A DNA stretch of 64,000 nt. Origin: Sphingomonas sp. CL5.1. GTDB taxonomy: Bacteria > Pseudomonadota > Alphaproteobacteria > Sphingomonadales > Sphingomonadaceae. Both the position numbers and the translations under genes were made by a program. Of this stretch, positions 42,962 to 53,953 are shown one piece after another. Below the pieces are notes generated by a model. It saw only the letters and a list, made by a program, of their open reading frames with translations, was not told the DNA's origin and did not search any database. The DNA lies in assembly GCF_013344685.1 (NCBI RefSeq), contig NZ_CP050137.1, forward strand, positions 620,001 to 684,000, in the 5' to 3' direction. How positions within the stretch are numbered: position 1 is the first letter of the stretch; every line of letters starts with the position of its first letter.

Positions 42962-43927
42962 ATGACGCAGGACGAGCGACTTGTCGGGACGCCCGGAACG
43001 CCCCCCGAAACGGCCGAAGCGCGCAGCGATGACCGTCGCGCCTTCTTCGCCGCCGCGATCGGCGCGGCCGCGATCGGCGCGGGCGCGTTCCTCTTCGCCG
43101 ATCCGCTTTCGGCGCAGACCCTCACCGACGCGGACGTGCTGAACTTCGCGCTGAACCTCGAATATCTCCAGGCGAATTATTACGGCTATGCCTCGGGCGG
43201 CGCGGGCCTCGCCACCGCCGACACGCAGAGCGGCGCCGCCACGCCGACGCCGGGCGGCTCGGTCACGCCGGGGCGGCAGGCGAGCTTCTCCGATGCGATC
43301 GTCGGGGCCTACGCCAAGGAAATGGCCGCCGACCAGCTCGCGCAGGTCCGCTTCCTGCGCACCCAGCTCGGCACCTCGGCGGTGGCGCAGCCGGCGATCG
43401 ATCTCGGCTATTCCTCCACCAGCGCGTTCAGCCTAATGGCACAGAATGCCGGGCTGGTCGGCTCGGGAGTCGCGTTCGATCCCTATGCCTCCGGTGCCAA
43501 TTTCCTGCTCGGCGCGTTCTTCCTGCAGGATATCGCGGTCAGCGCCTATCAGGGGATGGTCTCGCTCCTGACGAGCCAGAGCTATCGCGAGGCGGTCGGG
43601 GGGCTGATGGCGACCGAGGCCTATCACGCCGCGCTGGTGCGCACGACGCTGTACCAGAAGAGCGTCGCGACCCCCGCGCTGCTCGATCAGGTCAACACGA
43701 TCTCCAATTACCGCGACAGCCTCGACGGCGGCAGCGACGACGATCAGGGCATCAGCCCGGTCGGCTCGGTGGCGAACATCGCGCCGGTGGACAGCAACGG
43801 CAACACCTTCCCGCGGGCGAGCGGCGCGGTGCTCAACCTCCTGTTCCTCACCCGCGTCTCCACCAACAAGGGCGGCTTCTTCCCCGGTGGCGTGAACGGC
43901 AACATCACGACGAGCGCCGCGAGCTGA
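42962..43927 (+). CDS. Exported ferritin-like domain protein
   Basis: A 321-residue protein of the ferritin-like (PF13668-type) group. A twin-arginine-like leader (D-D-R-R-A-F-F-A-A-A-I-G, about residues 25-50) precedes the four-helix domain, which opens D-V-L-N-F-A-L-N-L-E-Y-L-Q-A-N-Y-Y and has later helices with A-Y-A-K-E-M-A-A-D and A-T-E-A-Y-H-A-A-L. The ATG at 42962 has AGGAAGG upstream. The next gene is a clear paralogue. Members are exported and are related to stress-protective ferritins; whether iron is stored is not shown. Confidence 0.88.
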   Translation: MTQDERLVGTPGTPPETAEARSDDRRAFFAAAIGAAAIGAGAFLFADPLSAQTLTDADVLNFALNLEYLQANYYGYASGGAGLATADTQSGAATPTPGGSVTPGRQASFSDAIVGAYAKEMAADQLAQVRFLRTQLGTSAVAQPAIDLGYSSTSAFSLMAQNAGLVGSGVAFDPYASGANFLLGAFFLQDIAVSAYQGMVSLLTSQSYREAVGGLMATEAYHAALVRTTLYQKSVATPALLDQVNTISNYRDSLDGGSDDDQGISPVGSVANIAPVDSNGNTFPRASGAVLNLLFLTRVSTNKGGFFPGGVNGNITTSAAS

Positions 43928-43982
43928 CGGACGCGCCCCGGCGCCTCCGCCCCCGCTCTTCAGGATTCACAGGAATATCGTC

Positions 43983-44945
43983 ATGATCGACCAGGAAAAG
44001 ATCGCCACCGTCCTCGACGCCGCCGCGCTGCGCAGCGCGGAGCGCCGCCGTTTCCTCAGCCTCGTCGGGCGCGGCGGCGCCGCTGCCGGGGGCCTCGCGC
44101 TGCTTTCGGCGTGCGGCGGCAGCAGTTCGGGATCGGCCACGCCGACGCCCACGCCGACCGCGACCTCCACCAGCAGCACCGAGGCGGCGGACATCTCGAT
44201 CCTCAATTATGCGCTGAACCTCGAATATCTTTCGGCGCAATATTTCTCCTGGGCCGCGCAGGGCAGCGGGCTGCCGGCAAGCGACACCAGCGGCACCGGC
44301 ACGGCGGGCAGCGTCACCGGCGGGACGCAGGTGACCTTCGCCGACCCGATCGTCGCCGCCTGCGCGCGCGAGATCGCGCGCGACGAGCGGGCACATGTCG
44401 AATATCTCCGCGCGCAGCTCGGCTCCTCGGCGGTGGCGATGCCGGCGATCGACATCTCGAACGCCTTCGCCGCGCTCGGGCAGCTTGCCGGCGTGGCGAG
44501 CTTCAACCCTTATGCCTCCGACGAGAATTTCCTCTACGGCGCCTTCATCCTGAAGGACGTGATCGTCACCGCATACAAGGGGCTGGCTCCACTGGTCGGC
44601 ACCCCGGCGTGGATCGCGGGCGTCGCGGGCATCCTGGGCGCCGAATCCTATCACGCCGGCCTGATCCGCACCCTGCTCTACCAAAAGGGTTTCACCGTCA
44701 CGCCGACCAAGTTCAGCGATGCGCGCGACGGGCTGGACGGCTCGACCGACCTCGACCAGGGCATCGCGGGGGCGGACACCTCGATCTCGAACGTGGCGCC
44801 GGTGGACGGCAACGGCATCGTTTACAGCCGCTCGACCGGGCAGGCGCTCAACATCTTCTTCCTCAACAAGGCGGCGGCGACCTCCGGCGGGTTCTTCCCG
44901 TCGGGCGTGAACGGCACGGTCAACGCCAGCGCCGCCAGCGGCTGA
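43983..44945 (+). CDS. Exported ferritin-like domain lipoprotein
   Basis: A 320-residue paralogue of the preceding gene: I-L-N-Y-A-L-N-L-E-Y-L-S-A-Q-Y-F at the same place, and the same C-terminal N-V-A-P-V-D-G-N-G with G-G-F-F-P-S-G-V-N-G. Its leader differs: R-R-R-F-L-S-L-V-G-R then L-A-L-L-S-A-C-G, a twin-arginine-like motif with a lipobox, so it is probably anchored as a lipoprotein through Cys44. A Ser/Thr/Pro linker follows. The two genes are 55 nt apart and likely co-transcribed. Confidence 0.88.
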   Translation: MIDQEKIATVLDAAALRSAERRRFLSLVGRGGAAAGGLALLSACGGSSSGSATPTPTPTATSTSSTEAADISILNYALNLEYLSAQYFSWAAQGSGLPASDTSGTGTAGSVTGGTQVTFADPIVAACAREIARDERAHVEYLRAQLGSSAVAMPAIDISNAFAALGQLAGVASFNPYASDENFLYGAFILKDVIVTAYKGLAPLVGTPAWIAGVAGILGAESYHAGLIRTLLYQKGFTVTPTKFSDARDGLDGSTDLDQGIAGADTSISNVAPVDGNGIVYSRSTGQALNIFFLNKAAATSGGFFPSGVNGTVNASAASG

Positions 44946-44992
44946 TCCGGCGGCGGCGCTGGACGCCGCCGTCACAACGCTCTATCCATCAT

Positions 44993-46999
<2,007 letters not shown>

Positions 47000-47005
47000 G
47001 GGGAT

Positions 47006-47034
47006 GGGGCGATGCCATGGTCGCCCCGTTTCTT
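47006..47034 (+). terminator. Terminator after thiC
   Basis: A 7-bp GC-rich stem (GGGGCGA/TCGCCCC) with an 8-nt loop, then GTTTCTT, starts 7 nt after the thiC stop codon. Confidence 0.65.
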
Positions 47035-47049
47035 CACGACATCATACCA

Positions 47050-47739
47050 TCAGTGCCAACTCGCGCCGGACGGGCAATCCGCGCGCAGCGGGCACGCGAG
47101 GCAGCACGGCGCCTCATGACGGCAATAGAGCTGCCCCAGCCGCTTCATCACGATATGCAGGTCGAGAAAGTCCGGCCCGCTCCATGCCGGCAGCGCGGCC
47201 GTCACCGCCTCGCTCGCCGCGCGATAATCGGCGTGGTCGGGCACTGCGCCGAGCCGGCGCAGTACGCGCAGGACATGCGTGTCGACGATCATCACCGGCA
47301 GCGCGAGGGTGCTCGCGTTCAGCGTCGAGGCGGACACCTTGCGGCCCACGCCGTCCAGCCGCTCCAGCCACGCCAGCGCGTCATCCAGCGGACGATCGGC
47401 GAGCGAATCGAGCCGGAAGCCCATGGGTTCGCGACGCAGCCGGCTTAGCGCGGAGACGACATAGCGCGCCTTGTCCTCGGCGAAAGTGACATCCTCGATG
47501 ACCTGCGCGACCGCGGCCGGCTGAGCCTCCGCCAGCCGCGCTACGCTGCCGAACTTCGCGCTCAAACGCTCGAATGCCGCCTGCGACACCGCGTCGCGCG
47601 TCCGACCGCTGATCATCGACTTGATGAGCTGCGCCACCGGCCTGCGCGCGGGCCAAGGCGCGATTCCCGCGCGCAAGCCCGCGAGCCGCGCGCGCCACCG
47701 TGCGATATCCGCGCCCAGAAAGCCGAACGCCATTTGCAT
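47050..47739 (-). CDS. Endonuclease III-family DNA glycosylase/AP lyase
   Basis: A 229-residue HhH-GPD base-excision enzyme. L-D-G-V-G-R-K-V-S-A-S is the helix-hairpin-helix with the catalytic Lys; V-D-T-H-V-L-R-V supplies the catalytic Asp; the C-terminal C-x6-C-x2-C-x5-C pattern (about residues 206-222) is the 4Fe-4S site. All key residues of E. coli Nth are present, but the overall sequence is less close than a typical Nth, so a paralogue is possible. It is convergent with thiC, and ung follows on the same strand upstream. Confidence 0.88.
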   Translation of the reverse strand: MQMAFGFLGADIARWRARLAGLRAGIAPWPARRPVAQLIKSMISGRTRDAVSQAAFERLSAKFGSVARLAEAQPAAVAQVIEDVTFAEDKARYVVSALSRLRREPMGFRLDSLADRPLDDALAWLERLDGVGRKVSASTLNASTLALPVMIVDTHVLRVLRRLGAVPDHADYRAASEAVTAALPAWSGPDFLDLHIVMKRLGQLYCRHEAPCCLACPLRADCPSGASWH

Positions 47740-47782
47740 GACGCTCTATTAGAACAAAAGAAGAACAAATACCAGCGGTCTC

Positions 47783-48481
47783 TTAGACCTTCTCCGGCAG
47801 CGCCCAGTCGATCCGTCCCCGCCCATTCCGTTCCAGAAACGCATTCGCCTGCGAGAAATGCCGGCAGCCGAACCAGCCGCTATGCGCCGACAGCGGCGAT
47901 GGGTGCGCAGCCTTCAGCACCAGATGGTGCCCGCCCTGCTCCACGCTGCGCACGAACGCGGCCTTCTTCTGCGCATAGCTGCCCCACAGCATGAAGACGA
48001 TCGGCTCCGGCCGCGCGGCGATCAGGCGGATGATCGCGTCGGTGAACTTCTCCCACCCCCGGTCGCGGTGCGCGGCGGCCTGCCCGCTCACCACGGTCAG
48101 CACGCTGTTGAGCAGCAGCACGCCCTGCTCCGCCCAGCTTTCGAGGAAGCCGTGCGCCGGCGGCCGGATGCCGCAATCGCTCTCCAGCTCCTTGTAGATG
48201 TTGACGAGGCTCGGCGGCGGGCGGACACCGGGGCGGACGGAGAAGCACAGGCCATGCGCCTGCCCCGGACCGTGATATGGGTCCTGCCCGAGGATCACGA
48301 CACGCACGTCCGGCAGCGGCGTCAGCTCCAGTGCGCGGAACCAGTTGCTGGAATGCGGGAAAATCTGCTTCCCGGCCGCTTTCTCCGCCAGCAGGAACTG
48401 GCGGAGCGCGCCCATATAGTCGCTGGAGAACTCGGCGCGCAGCGGCTCCAGCCAGCTCGGGTCCATCTTCGGATCGGCCAT
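47783..48481 (-). CDS. ung: Uracil-DNA glycosylase
   Basis: A 232-residue family 1 UNG that removes uracil from DNA. The catalytic G-Q-D-P-Y-H is at residues 65-70 (Asp67), uracil-binding L-L-L-N-S-V-L-T-V is near 123, and the DNA-intercalation loop H-P-S-P-L-S is near 194. Length and order are normal. It neighbours an endonuclease III-family gene, forming a small base-excision repair pair. Confidence 0.97.
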   Translation of the reverse strand: MADPKMDPSWLEPLRAEFSSDYMGALRQFLLAEKAAGKQIFPHSSNWFRALELTPLPDVRVVILGQDPYHGPGQAHGLCFSVRPGVRPPPSLVNIYKELESDCGIRPPAHGFLESWAEQGVLLLNSVLTVVSGQAAAHRDRGWEKFTDAIIRLIAARPEPIVFMLWGSYAQKKAAFVRSVEQGGHHLVLKAAHPSPLSAHSGWFGCRHFSQANAFLERNGRGRIDWALPEKV

Positions 48482-48493
48482 CCGTCGCCTCCT

Positions 48494-48799
48494 TCAGCGC
48501 TTGCGGACGAACTCGGCGCGCAGGACGAGGCCCTTGATGCCGTCGAACCTGCAGTCGATCTCCTGCGGGTCGCCGGTCAGGCGGATCGCCCTGATGAGCG
48601 TGCCGCGCTTCAGCGTCTGCCCCGCGCCCTTCACGTCGAGGTCCTTGATGAGCGTCACCTGATCGCCGTCCGCGAGCAGGTTGCCGACCGAATCGCGCAC
48701 CTCGATCCGGTCCGCTGCCGCGCGCTTCGTGGCCAGTTCGGACGCGGGAAGCCATTCGCCGCTTTCCTCATCGAACACATAATCTTCATCGTCAGCCAT
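48494..48799 (-). CDS. PhnA/YjdM-like protein
   Basis: A 101-residue protein whose C-terminal two thirds match the PhnA/YjdM SH3-like domain: V-R-D-S-V-G-N-L-L-A-D-G-D-Q-V-T-L-I-K-D-L-D-V-K-G, then T-L-K-R-G-T-L-I-R-A-I-R-L and I-D-C-R-F-D-G-I-K-G-L-V-L. It lacks the N-terminal zinc ribbon of longer PhnA proteins. Despite its old name, the family is not a proven phosphonoacetate hydrolase. Start ATG overlaps the acyltransferase gene by 8 nt. Confidence 0.88.
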   Translation of the reverse strand: MADDEDYVFDEESGEWLPASELATKRAAADRIEVRDSVGNLLADGDQVTLIKDLDVKGAGQTLKRGTLIRAIRLTGDPQEIDCRFDGIKGLVLRAEFVRKR

Positions 48800-49928
48800 G
48801 TGTGGCCCCCTTTGGTCGCAATCCGATCAGCGGGCGAATCAGCGGAATCGCGCGTCCGCCGAGATAGAAAGCCCAGCACCCCGCCACCGTCGCGGCGACG
48901 AGGATCGCGAATTCCGCCGGCCCCGAAAGATGCAGCGGCAGCAGCCAGAACATCACCACCACGATGATCGTCTGGTGGATGATATAGAAGGGGAACACCG
49001 CCTCCGTCAGCATCCGTCGCGCGGGCGTGTCACGGTTCCACCAGCGGTCCGCCACACCGAGCAGCGCGACGATCGATCCCCATTGCTGCAAGGCATGCGC
49101 CGCGCCGTAAGGGCGAAGCACCCAGCGCGGCGTCGGCACCGAAGGCGGCCAGGTGAATTCGATCGCCAGCACGCAGCCGAACGCGGCCAGCGCGATCACC
49201 GCCGCGACCGGCCACAACCGGGCGATCGCCGCCATCGCCGGCGCGGAGCGCGCCAGCCCGAAGCCGAACAGGAAATAGGGGACGTACATGGAATGCGCCA
49301 TCGTATCGTCGAACAGCGCATGGGTTTCGCCGACCATCGGAAACCACCAGACATGGACGGCGAGCGCCCATGCCATCGGGACGAGGATCACGCCCCAGCC
49401 GCCGAACAGCCGGTCGAACCAGCGCTGCAACAGCTCCGTCCGCACCAGCATGACGAGCAGGGTCAGGCCGAGCGTATAGACCCAGAGATAGCCGACGAAC
49501 CACAGATGGTTCCATGTCGGCAGCACGATCCCGTCCAGCGGGCCGAAACGGAAATAATCGTGCAGCCAGAAATAAGGGAAGCCGTGGCCGTAGCCGTATT
49601 TGGTGGTCAGCTCGACCCACGGCTGCGGCGGCACGATCACCATCACGCCGAAAGCGAGCGGCACCAGCAGCCGCCAGCTCCGGTTGGCGAGAAACGCCCC
49701 CGGCCCCGCCGACCGCCGGATCAGCGCGCGGCTGGCGTAGCCCGAGACGACGAACAGCAGCGGCAGCCGCCACGCATTCGTCGCCATCATCGGCAGGGTG
49801 GTCCAATCCTCGCCGTTGGTCGACTTCACATGGAAGTTCCACGGCACGAACACCATGCCGATATGATAGAGGATGAGCAGGCCGAATGCCCCGATACGCA
49901 GCCAGTCCATCCCGTAATGTCGTGCCAT
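48792..49928 (-). CDS. Acyltransferase 3 family membrane protein
   Basis: A 378-residue protein with about ten membrane helices of the acyltransferase 3/OafA-like group. The N-terminal Y-G-M-D-W-L-R-I-G-A-F-G-L-L-I-L-Y-H holds the conserved Arg and catalytic His, and P-L-L-F-V-V-S-G-Y-A-S follows in the third helix. Such enzymes add acetyl or other acyl groups to sugars, glucans or lipids. The ATG at 49928 is chosen; a TTG at 49964 is the only earlier candidate and has no better ribosome site. Confidence 0.87.
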   Translation of the reverse strand: MARHYGMDWLRIGAFGLLILYHIGMVFVPWNFHVKSTNGEDWTTLPMMATNAWRLPLLFVVSGYASRALIRRSAGPGAFLANRSWRLLVPLAFGVMVIVPPQPWVELTTKYGYGHGFPYFWLHDYFRFGPLDGIVLPTWNHLWFVGYLWVYTLGLTLLVMLVRTELLQRWFDRLFGGWGVILVPMAWALAVHVWWFPMVGETHALFDDTMAHSMYVPYFLFGFGLARSAPAMAAIARLWPVAAVIALAAFGCVLAIEFTWPPSVPTPRWVLRPYGAAHALQQWGSIVALLGVADRWWNRDTPARRMLTEAVFPFYIIHQTIIVVVMFWLLPLHLSGPAEFAILVAATVAGCWAFYLGGRAIPLIRPLIGLRPKGATHG

Positions 49929-50023
49929 CCGGGCGGCTGTAGGGTCCAAAGCGTGGAAGGACAATCACATGGGGCTTTCGATGAAGCGGGCGGGGCACCG
50001 CTTCACCGTGCCCGGAAGATGAT

Positions 50024-50545
50024 TCAGCGCTTGACGCGCGGCATCCCCATGAAGTCGCGCTTGCCGATCTCGACGCCCTTCATGCGCAGGATCGCGTAAG
50101 CGATCGAGGCGTGGAAATAGAAATTCGGCTGCGAGAAGCTGAGCAGGAAATTGGCGCCACCGAAGGGCAGCGCGGTTTCGCCGAAGCGGAACTCGGTATC
50201 GCGATCGGCCAGCGCGTTCACCTCCGCCGGATCGAGCGCCTTGAGCGCCGCGATCCCATCCCGCACCTTGGCGCGCAGCCCGGCGAAGTCGGTCGGCCAC
50301 GGATCGAGATTGGGCGAATAGCTGCCCGCCTGCACGCCCGCGATCGCGCCCACGGCATGTTCGACCGACGCCTTCACCTGATAGCCGAACGGCAGCATGT
50401 CCGGCGCGAGCCGCGCGTCGATCAGCTCGGCCGGCGCGATGCCCCGCTCGGCGGCGAACGCTTCCGCCTTGTCGACCAGCCCAGCGACCGCGCCGAGGAT
50501 CTGGATGTTCGAGGGGATCGTCGCGTCGTAGAGGGAAAGCGTCAT
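50024..50545 (-). CDS. DUF1993 family protein
   Basis: A 173-residue protein of the DUF1993 group, which shares a DinB-like four-helix fold: [12 protein letters not shown] at the start, [15 protein letters not shown], and a C-terminal [15 protein letters not shown] with the late His. The family may bind metal, but no enzymatic role is established. AAGGAG lies 8 nt before the ATG at 50545. It is divergent from ispG with 85 nt between. Confidence 0.88.
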   Translation of the reverse strand: MTLSLYDATIPSNIQILGAVAGLVDKAEAFAAERGIAPAELIDARLAPDMLPFGYQVKASVEHAVGAIAGVQAGSYSPNLDPWPTDFAGLRAKVRDGIAALKALDPAEVNALADRDTEFRFGETALPFGGANFLLSFSQPNFYFHASIAYAILRMKGVEIGKRDFMGMPRVKR

Positions 50546-50630
50546 CGAACCTGCTCCTTTTCGGCACGCGGCGTTCCGTTCCGCGTTGCAACCCGCTATA
50601 TCGCCTCCGATCCCGATAGGAAGCGTATCC

Positions 50631-51752
50631 ATGTCCGTCCGTCCCTGGCGCGATATCCAGCGCCGCAAGAGCCGCCAGATCATGGTGGGCAGCGTCCCCG
50701 TCGGCGGCGACGCGCCCGTCACCGTGCAGACCATGACCAACACCCCGACCAGCGACGCTAAGGCGACGATCGACCAGATCCGCCGTTGCGAGGAGGCGGG
50801 CGTCGACATCATCCGCGTGAGCTGCCCGGACGTGGAGAGCACCGCCGCGTTCAAGCAGATCGCCCGCGTCGCGCGCGTGCCGATCGTCGCGGACATCCAT
50901 TTCCACTACAAGCGCGCGCTGGAGGCGGCGGACGCGGGGGCGGCGTGCCTGCGCATCAACCCTGGCAACATCGGCTCGGCGGAGCGCGTCAACGAAGTGG
51001 TCAACGCCGCCAAGGCCAACGGCTGCGCGATCCGCATCGGCGTGAACGCCGGCAGCCTCGAGAAGGATCTGCTCGAAAAATATGGCGAGCCGTGCCCGGA
51101 GGCTTTGGTCGAGAGCGCGCTCGATCACATCAAGTTGCTTCAGGACCGCGATTTCCACGAGTTCAAGGTGGCGGTGAAGGCGTCCGACGTGTTCCTCGCC
51201 GTCGCCGCCTATCAGCAGCTTGCCGAGGCGGTGGACTGCCCGCTGCATCTCGGCATCACCGAGGCCGGCGGATTCGTCGGCGGCACGGTGAAGTCCGCCA
51301 TCGGGATCGGTTCGCTCTTGTGGTACGGGATCGGCGACACGATCCGCGTCTCGCTCTCCGCCGAGCCGGAGGACGAGGTGCGCGTCGGCTTCGAGATCCT
51401 CAAGGCGCTGGGCATCCGCAACCGCGGCGTGCGCGTGGTGAGCTGCCCGAGCTGCGCGCGGCAGGGCTTCGACGTGATCCGCACCGTGCAGGCGCTGGAG
51501 GAGCGGCTCCAGCATATCCGCACGCCGATGTCGCTTTCGGTGCTGGGCTGCGTCGTCAACGGCCCCGGCGAGGCGCGCGAGACCGATATCGGCATCACCG
51601 GCGGCGGCAACGGCAAGCACATGGTCTATCTGTCGGGCGTCACCGACCATCATGTGCAGGACGCCGACATGATCGAGCATATCGTCAAGCTGGTCGAGGC
51701 CAAGGCGGCGGAGATCGAGGCCGCGTCCGACGCGGCGATCGCGGCCGAATAG
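50631..51752 (+). CDS. ispG: 4-hydroxy-3-methylbut-2-enyl diphosphate synthase
   Basis: A 373-residue 4Fe-4S enzyme of the MEP isoprenoid pathway, converting MEcPP to HMBPP. The N-terminal barrel has [11 protein letters not shown] and [10 protein letters not shown]; the cluster ligands are two Cys in V-S-C-P-S-C-A-R-Q and one in [10 protein letters not shown], with the fourth Glu ligand in G-P-G-E-A-R-E. AGGAA lies upstream of the ATG at 50631. Its product feeds, among others, the carotenoids made by crtI and crtY. Confidence 0.97.
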   Translation: MSVRPWRDIQRRKSRQIMVGSVPVGGDAPVTVQTMTNTPTSDAKATIDQIRRCEEAGVDIIRVSCPDVESTAAFKQIARVARVPIVADIHFHYKRALEAADAGAACLRINPGNIGSAERVNEVVNAAKANGCAIRIGVNAGSLEKDLLEKYGEPCPEALVESALDHIKLLQDRDFHEFKVAVKASDVFLAVAAYQQLAEAVDCPLHLGITEAGGFVGGTVKSAIGIGSLLWYGIGDTIRVSLSAEPEDEVRVGFEILKALGIRNRGVRVVSCPSCARQGFDVIRTVQALEERLQHIRTPMSLSVLGCVVNGPGEARETDIGITGGGNGKHMVYLSGVTDHHVQDADMIEHIVKLVEAKAAEIEAASDAAIAAE

Positions 51753-51775
51753 CCGCCTCTCGCCCACCCGATCCG

Positions 51776-52708
51776 TTGAACCGCCCGCTCTCCCCGGCGC
51801 TGGCCTTCGCTGTCGCGGCGGCGGGGATCGGGCTGTTCGCGATCATGGACGCGTTCATGAAGTCGCTGACGCTCGCGCTGGGCGTCTATAACGCATTGAT
51901 CTGGCGGACCGGGATGTCGGCGCTGTTCGGCTTCGGCGCATGGGCGGCGAGCGGTGCGCGGCGTCCGACGCGGCGCGGGATGCGGCTGCACCTGATCCGG
52001 GGAGCGCTGACGGCGGCGATGGCGCTGCTGTTCTTCTGGGGCCTCGCGCACGTACCGATGGCGCAGGCGATCACGCTGTCGTACATCGCGCCGCTACTCG
52101 CGCTGCTGATGGGCGCGTTGTTCCTGCACGAGCGGGTCGGGCGGCGCGTGGCGGGTGCGTCGCTCGCCGCTTTCGCCGGGGTGCTGGTGGTGCTGGCGGG
52201 CCAGTCGCAGGCGGCGCTCGGTCCGGCGGCGCTGAAGGGCGCGCTGGCGGTGCTCGGCTCGGCCCTGCTCTATGCCGTCAACCTCGTCGTCGCGCGGATA
52301 CAGAGCCAGGCCGCCGATCCCGGCGGGATCGCCTTCTTCCAGTCGGCGATCGTCACCGCCGTCCTCGCGCTCGGCGCGCCGTGGCTGCTCGCGGTGCCGG
52401 AGGCGGCGCAATGGTGGAAGATCGTCGTCGGCGGCCTTCTCGCCACCGTCTCGCTGTTCCTGCTCGGCTGGGCCTATGCGCATGGCGAGGCGGGCTATCT
52501 GGCGACGACCGAATATACGTCGTTCGTCTATGCCGCGACGCTCGGCTATGCGGTGTTCGGCGAGCGGCTGTCGCCATATACGCTGGCGGGCGCGGCGATC
52601 ATCATCGCGGCGTGCCTCTATGCCGCAAGGCGGCGCAATACCGCGCCGGCCGATCCGATGACGGAGGGCACCGGCTCCCAACCGGCCTCTCATTCAGCTT
52701 ATCCTTGA
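51776..52708 (+). CDS. EamA/DMT-superfamily transporter
   Basis: A 310-residue protein with ten hydrophobic helices arranged as two EamA repeats: residues about 8-140 with I-M-D-A-F-M-K-S and L-S-Y-I-A-P-L-L-A-L-L, and about 155-290 with L-L-Y-A-V-N-L-V-V and E-Y-T-S-F-V-Y-A-A. It is a drug/metabolite-type exporter or importer of unknown substrate. No ATG fits the full first helix; the TTG at 51776 is the likely start, 23 nt after ispG. Confidence 0.87.
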   Translation: MNRPLSPALAFAVAAAGIGLFAIMDAFMKSLTLALGVYNALIWRTGMSALFGFGAWAASGARRPTRRGMRLHLIRGALTAAMALLFFWGLAHVPMAQAITLSYIAPLLALLMGALFLHERVGRRVAGASLAAFAGVLVVLAGQSQAALGPAALKGALAVLGSALLYAVNLVVARIQSQAADPGGIAFFQSAIVTAVLALGAPWLLAVPEAAQWWKIVVGGLLATVSLFLLGWAYAHGEAGYLATTEYTSFVYAATLGYAVFGERLSPYTLAGAAIIIAACLYAARRRNTAPADPMTEGTGSQPASHSAYP

Positions 52709-52762
52709 CAGGAGGGCTGGCGCGGCTTCCGCGTGAGCGGATCAAACGGTAGAGCGCGCGGC

Positions 52763-53245
52763 ATGACCGTTTCGATCCGTCCCGCCGCGCCGCACGATTG
52801 CGGCACGATCCTGCGCTTCGTGCGCGAACTGGCCGAATATGAGCGCGAACCGGACGCCGTGGAGGCTACCGAGGAGATGCTCGCCGCCGCGCTATTCGCG
52901 ACGCCCCCCGCCGCCGAGGCGCTGATCGCCGAACACGACGGCGCGGCGATCGGCTTCGCCCTGTTCTTCCACAATTTCTCGACCTGGGCGGGCAAGCGCG
53001 GCATCTATCTTGAGGACCTGTACGTCACGCCGGCCGCGCGCGGTTCGGGGGCGGGCAAGGCGCTGCTCGCGCATCTCGCGGGGCTGGCGCTCGATCGCGG
53101 CTGCGCGCGGTTCGAATGGGCGGTGCTCGACTGGAACACCCCGGCGATCGACTTCTATCGCGCGATGGGCGCGGTCGGCATGGACGAATGGACCGTGCAG
53201 CGCGTCAGCGGCGACGCGCTCGTCCGCCTCGCGGGGCGCGGCTGA
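52763..53245 (+). CDS. GNAT-family N-acetyltransferase
   Basis: A 160-residue acetyltransferase resembling diamine (spermidine-type) N-acetyltransferases: I-R-P-A-A-P-H-D-C near the start, I-G-F-A-L-F-F-H-N-F-S-T-W-A-G, and L-E-D-L-Y-V-T-P-A-A-R-G-S-G-A-G-K-A-L-L with the acetyl-CoA loop (R-G-x-G-x-G-K) around residue 95. D-W-N-T-P-A-I-D-F-Y is a further family mark. Its stop and the start of the SMR gene share one base, so the two are coupled. Confidence 0.9.
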   Translation: MTVSIRPAAPHDCGTILRFVRELAEYEREPDAVEATEEMLAAALFATPPAAEALIAEHDGAAIGFALFFHNFSTWAGKRGIYLEDLYVTPAARGSGAGKALLAHLAGLALDRGCARFEWAVLDWNTPAIDFYRAMGAVGMDEWTVQRVSGDALVRLAGRG

Positions 53246-53559
53246 TGGCGTGGTTGTGGCTGATCGTCGGCGGCTGTTTCGAGGTGGGGTTCACCACCTG
53301 CCTGCGCTACGTCGACGGCTTCCGCAACGTGCCGTGGACGCTGGGCTTCCTCGCCTCGGTCACATTGTCGATGGGGCTGCTGGAGGTCGCCTCGCGCTCG
53401 ATCCCGATGGGGACGGCCTATGCGGTCTGGGGCGGGATCGGCGCACTCGGCACGGTGCTGGTCGGCATCGCCTTCTTCGGCGAGCCGCTGAGCGTGGTGC
53501 GCGGCCTGCTGATCCTCGGCGTGGTCGCGTGCATCGCCGGCCTCAAGATGACGGCATGA
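53245..53559 (+). CDS. Small multidrug resistance (SMR) family transporter
   Basis: A 104-residue four-helix transporter. The conserved membrane Glu is in G-G-C-F-E-V-G-F-T-T near residue 13, and the later G-T-A-Y-A-V-W-G-G-I-G-A-L-G motif is intact. Features fit the SugE/guanidinium-exporter or QacE groups; the exact substrate is not certain. It sits in a three-gene run with a GNAT and a TfoX-like gene, overlapping both. Confidence 0.9.
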   Translation: MAWLWLIVGGCFEVGFTTCLRYVDGFRNVPWTLGFLASVTLSMGLLEVASRSIPMGTAYAVWGGIGALGTVLVGIAFFGEPLSVVRGLLILGVVACIAGLKMTA

Positions 53560-53930
53560 GCATCGATGCCGGCCTTGCCGATTGGGTGGCGGAGGCGATG
53601 GCGCCGGTCGGCACGGTCACGCGCAAGCGGCTGTTCGGCGGAGCAGCGCTCTATTGCGACGGGCTGACCTTCGCGATCATCGCGTTCGACGCCCTGTGGT
53701 TCAAGGCGGATGCGCAGAGCGCCGCCGCGTGGGACGCGATCGACGCGCCGCTTTTCACCGTGACGCGCGACAACGGCCGGGTGCAATCCCTGCCCTATCG
53801 CCGCGCGCCGGACGATGTGTACGACGATCCCGAGGCGCTGCGCGACTGGGCCATGCTCGCGCTGGAAGCGGCGCGGCGCGCACCACCACGGCTGGCACGG
53901 CGGCGCAGCAAGCGCGCGGCGCGCGGGTAA
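53556..53930 (+). CDS. TfoX/Sxy N-terminal domain protein
   Basis: A 124-residue protein with the TfoX-N fold: V-T-R-K-R-L-F-G-G-A-A-L-Y-C-D-G-L-T-F-A-I-I, then L-W-F-K-A-D and S-L-P-Y-R-R-A-P-D-D-V-Y-D-D-P-E. It lacks the C-terminal domain of the competence regulator TfoX and ends in an Arg-rich tail, R-R-R-S-K-R-A-A-R-G. These stand-alone proteins are widespread and of unknown role. The ATG overlaps the SMR stop by 4 nt. Confidence 0.88.
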   Translation: MSIDAGLADWVAEAMAPVGTVTRKRLFGGAALYCDGLTFAIIAFDALWFKADAQSAAAWDAIDAPLFTVTRDNGRVQSLPYRRAPDDVYDDPEALRDWAMLALEAARRAPPRLARRRSKRAARG

Positions 53931-53953
53931 GCCCCGCACCGCCCGCTATCGCC

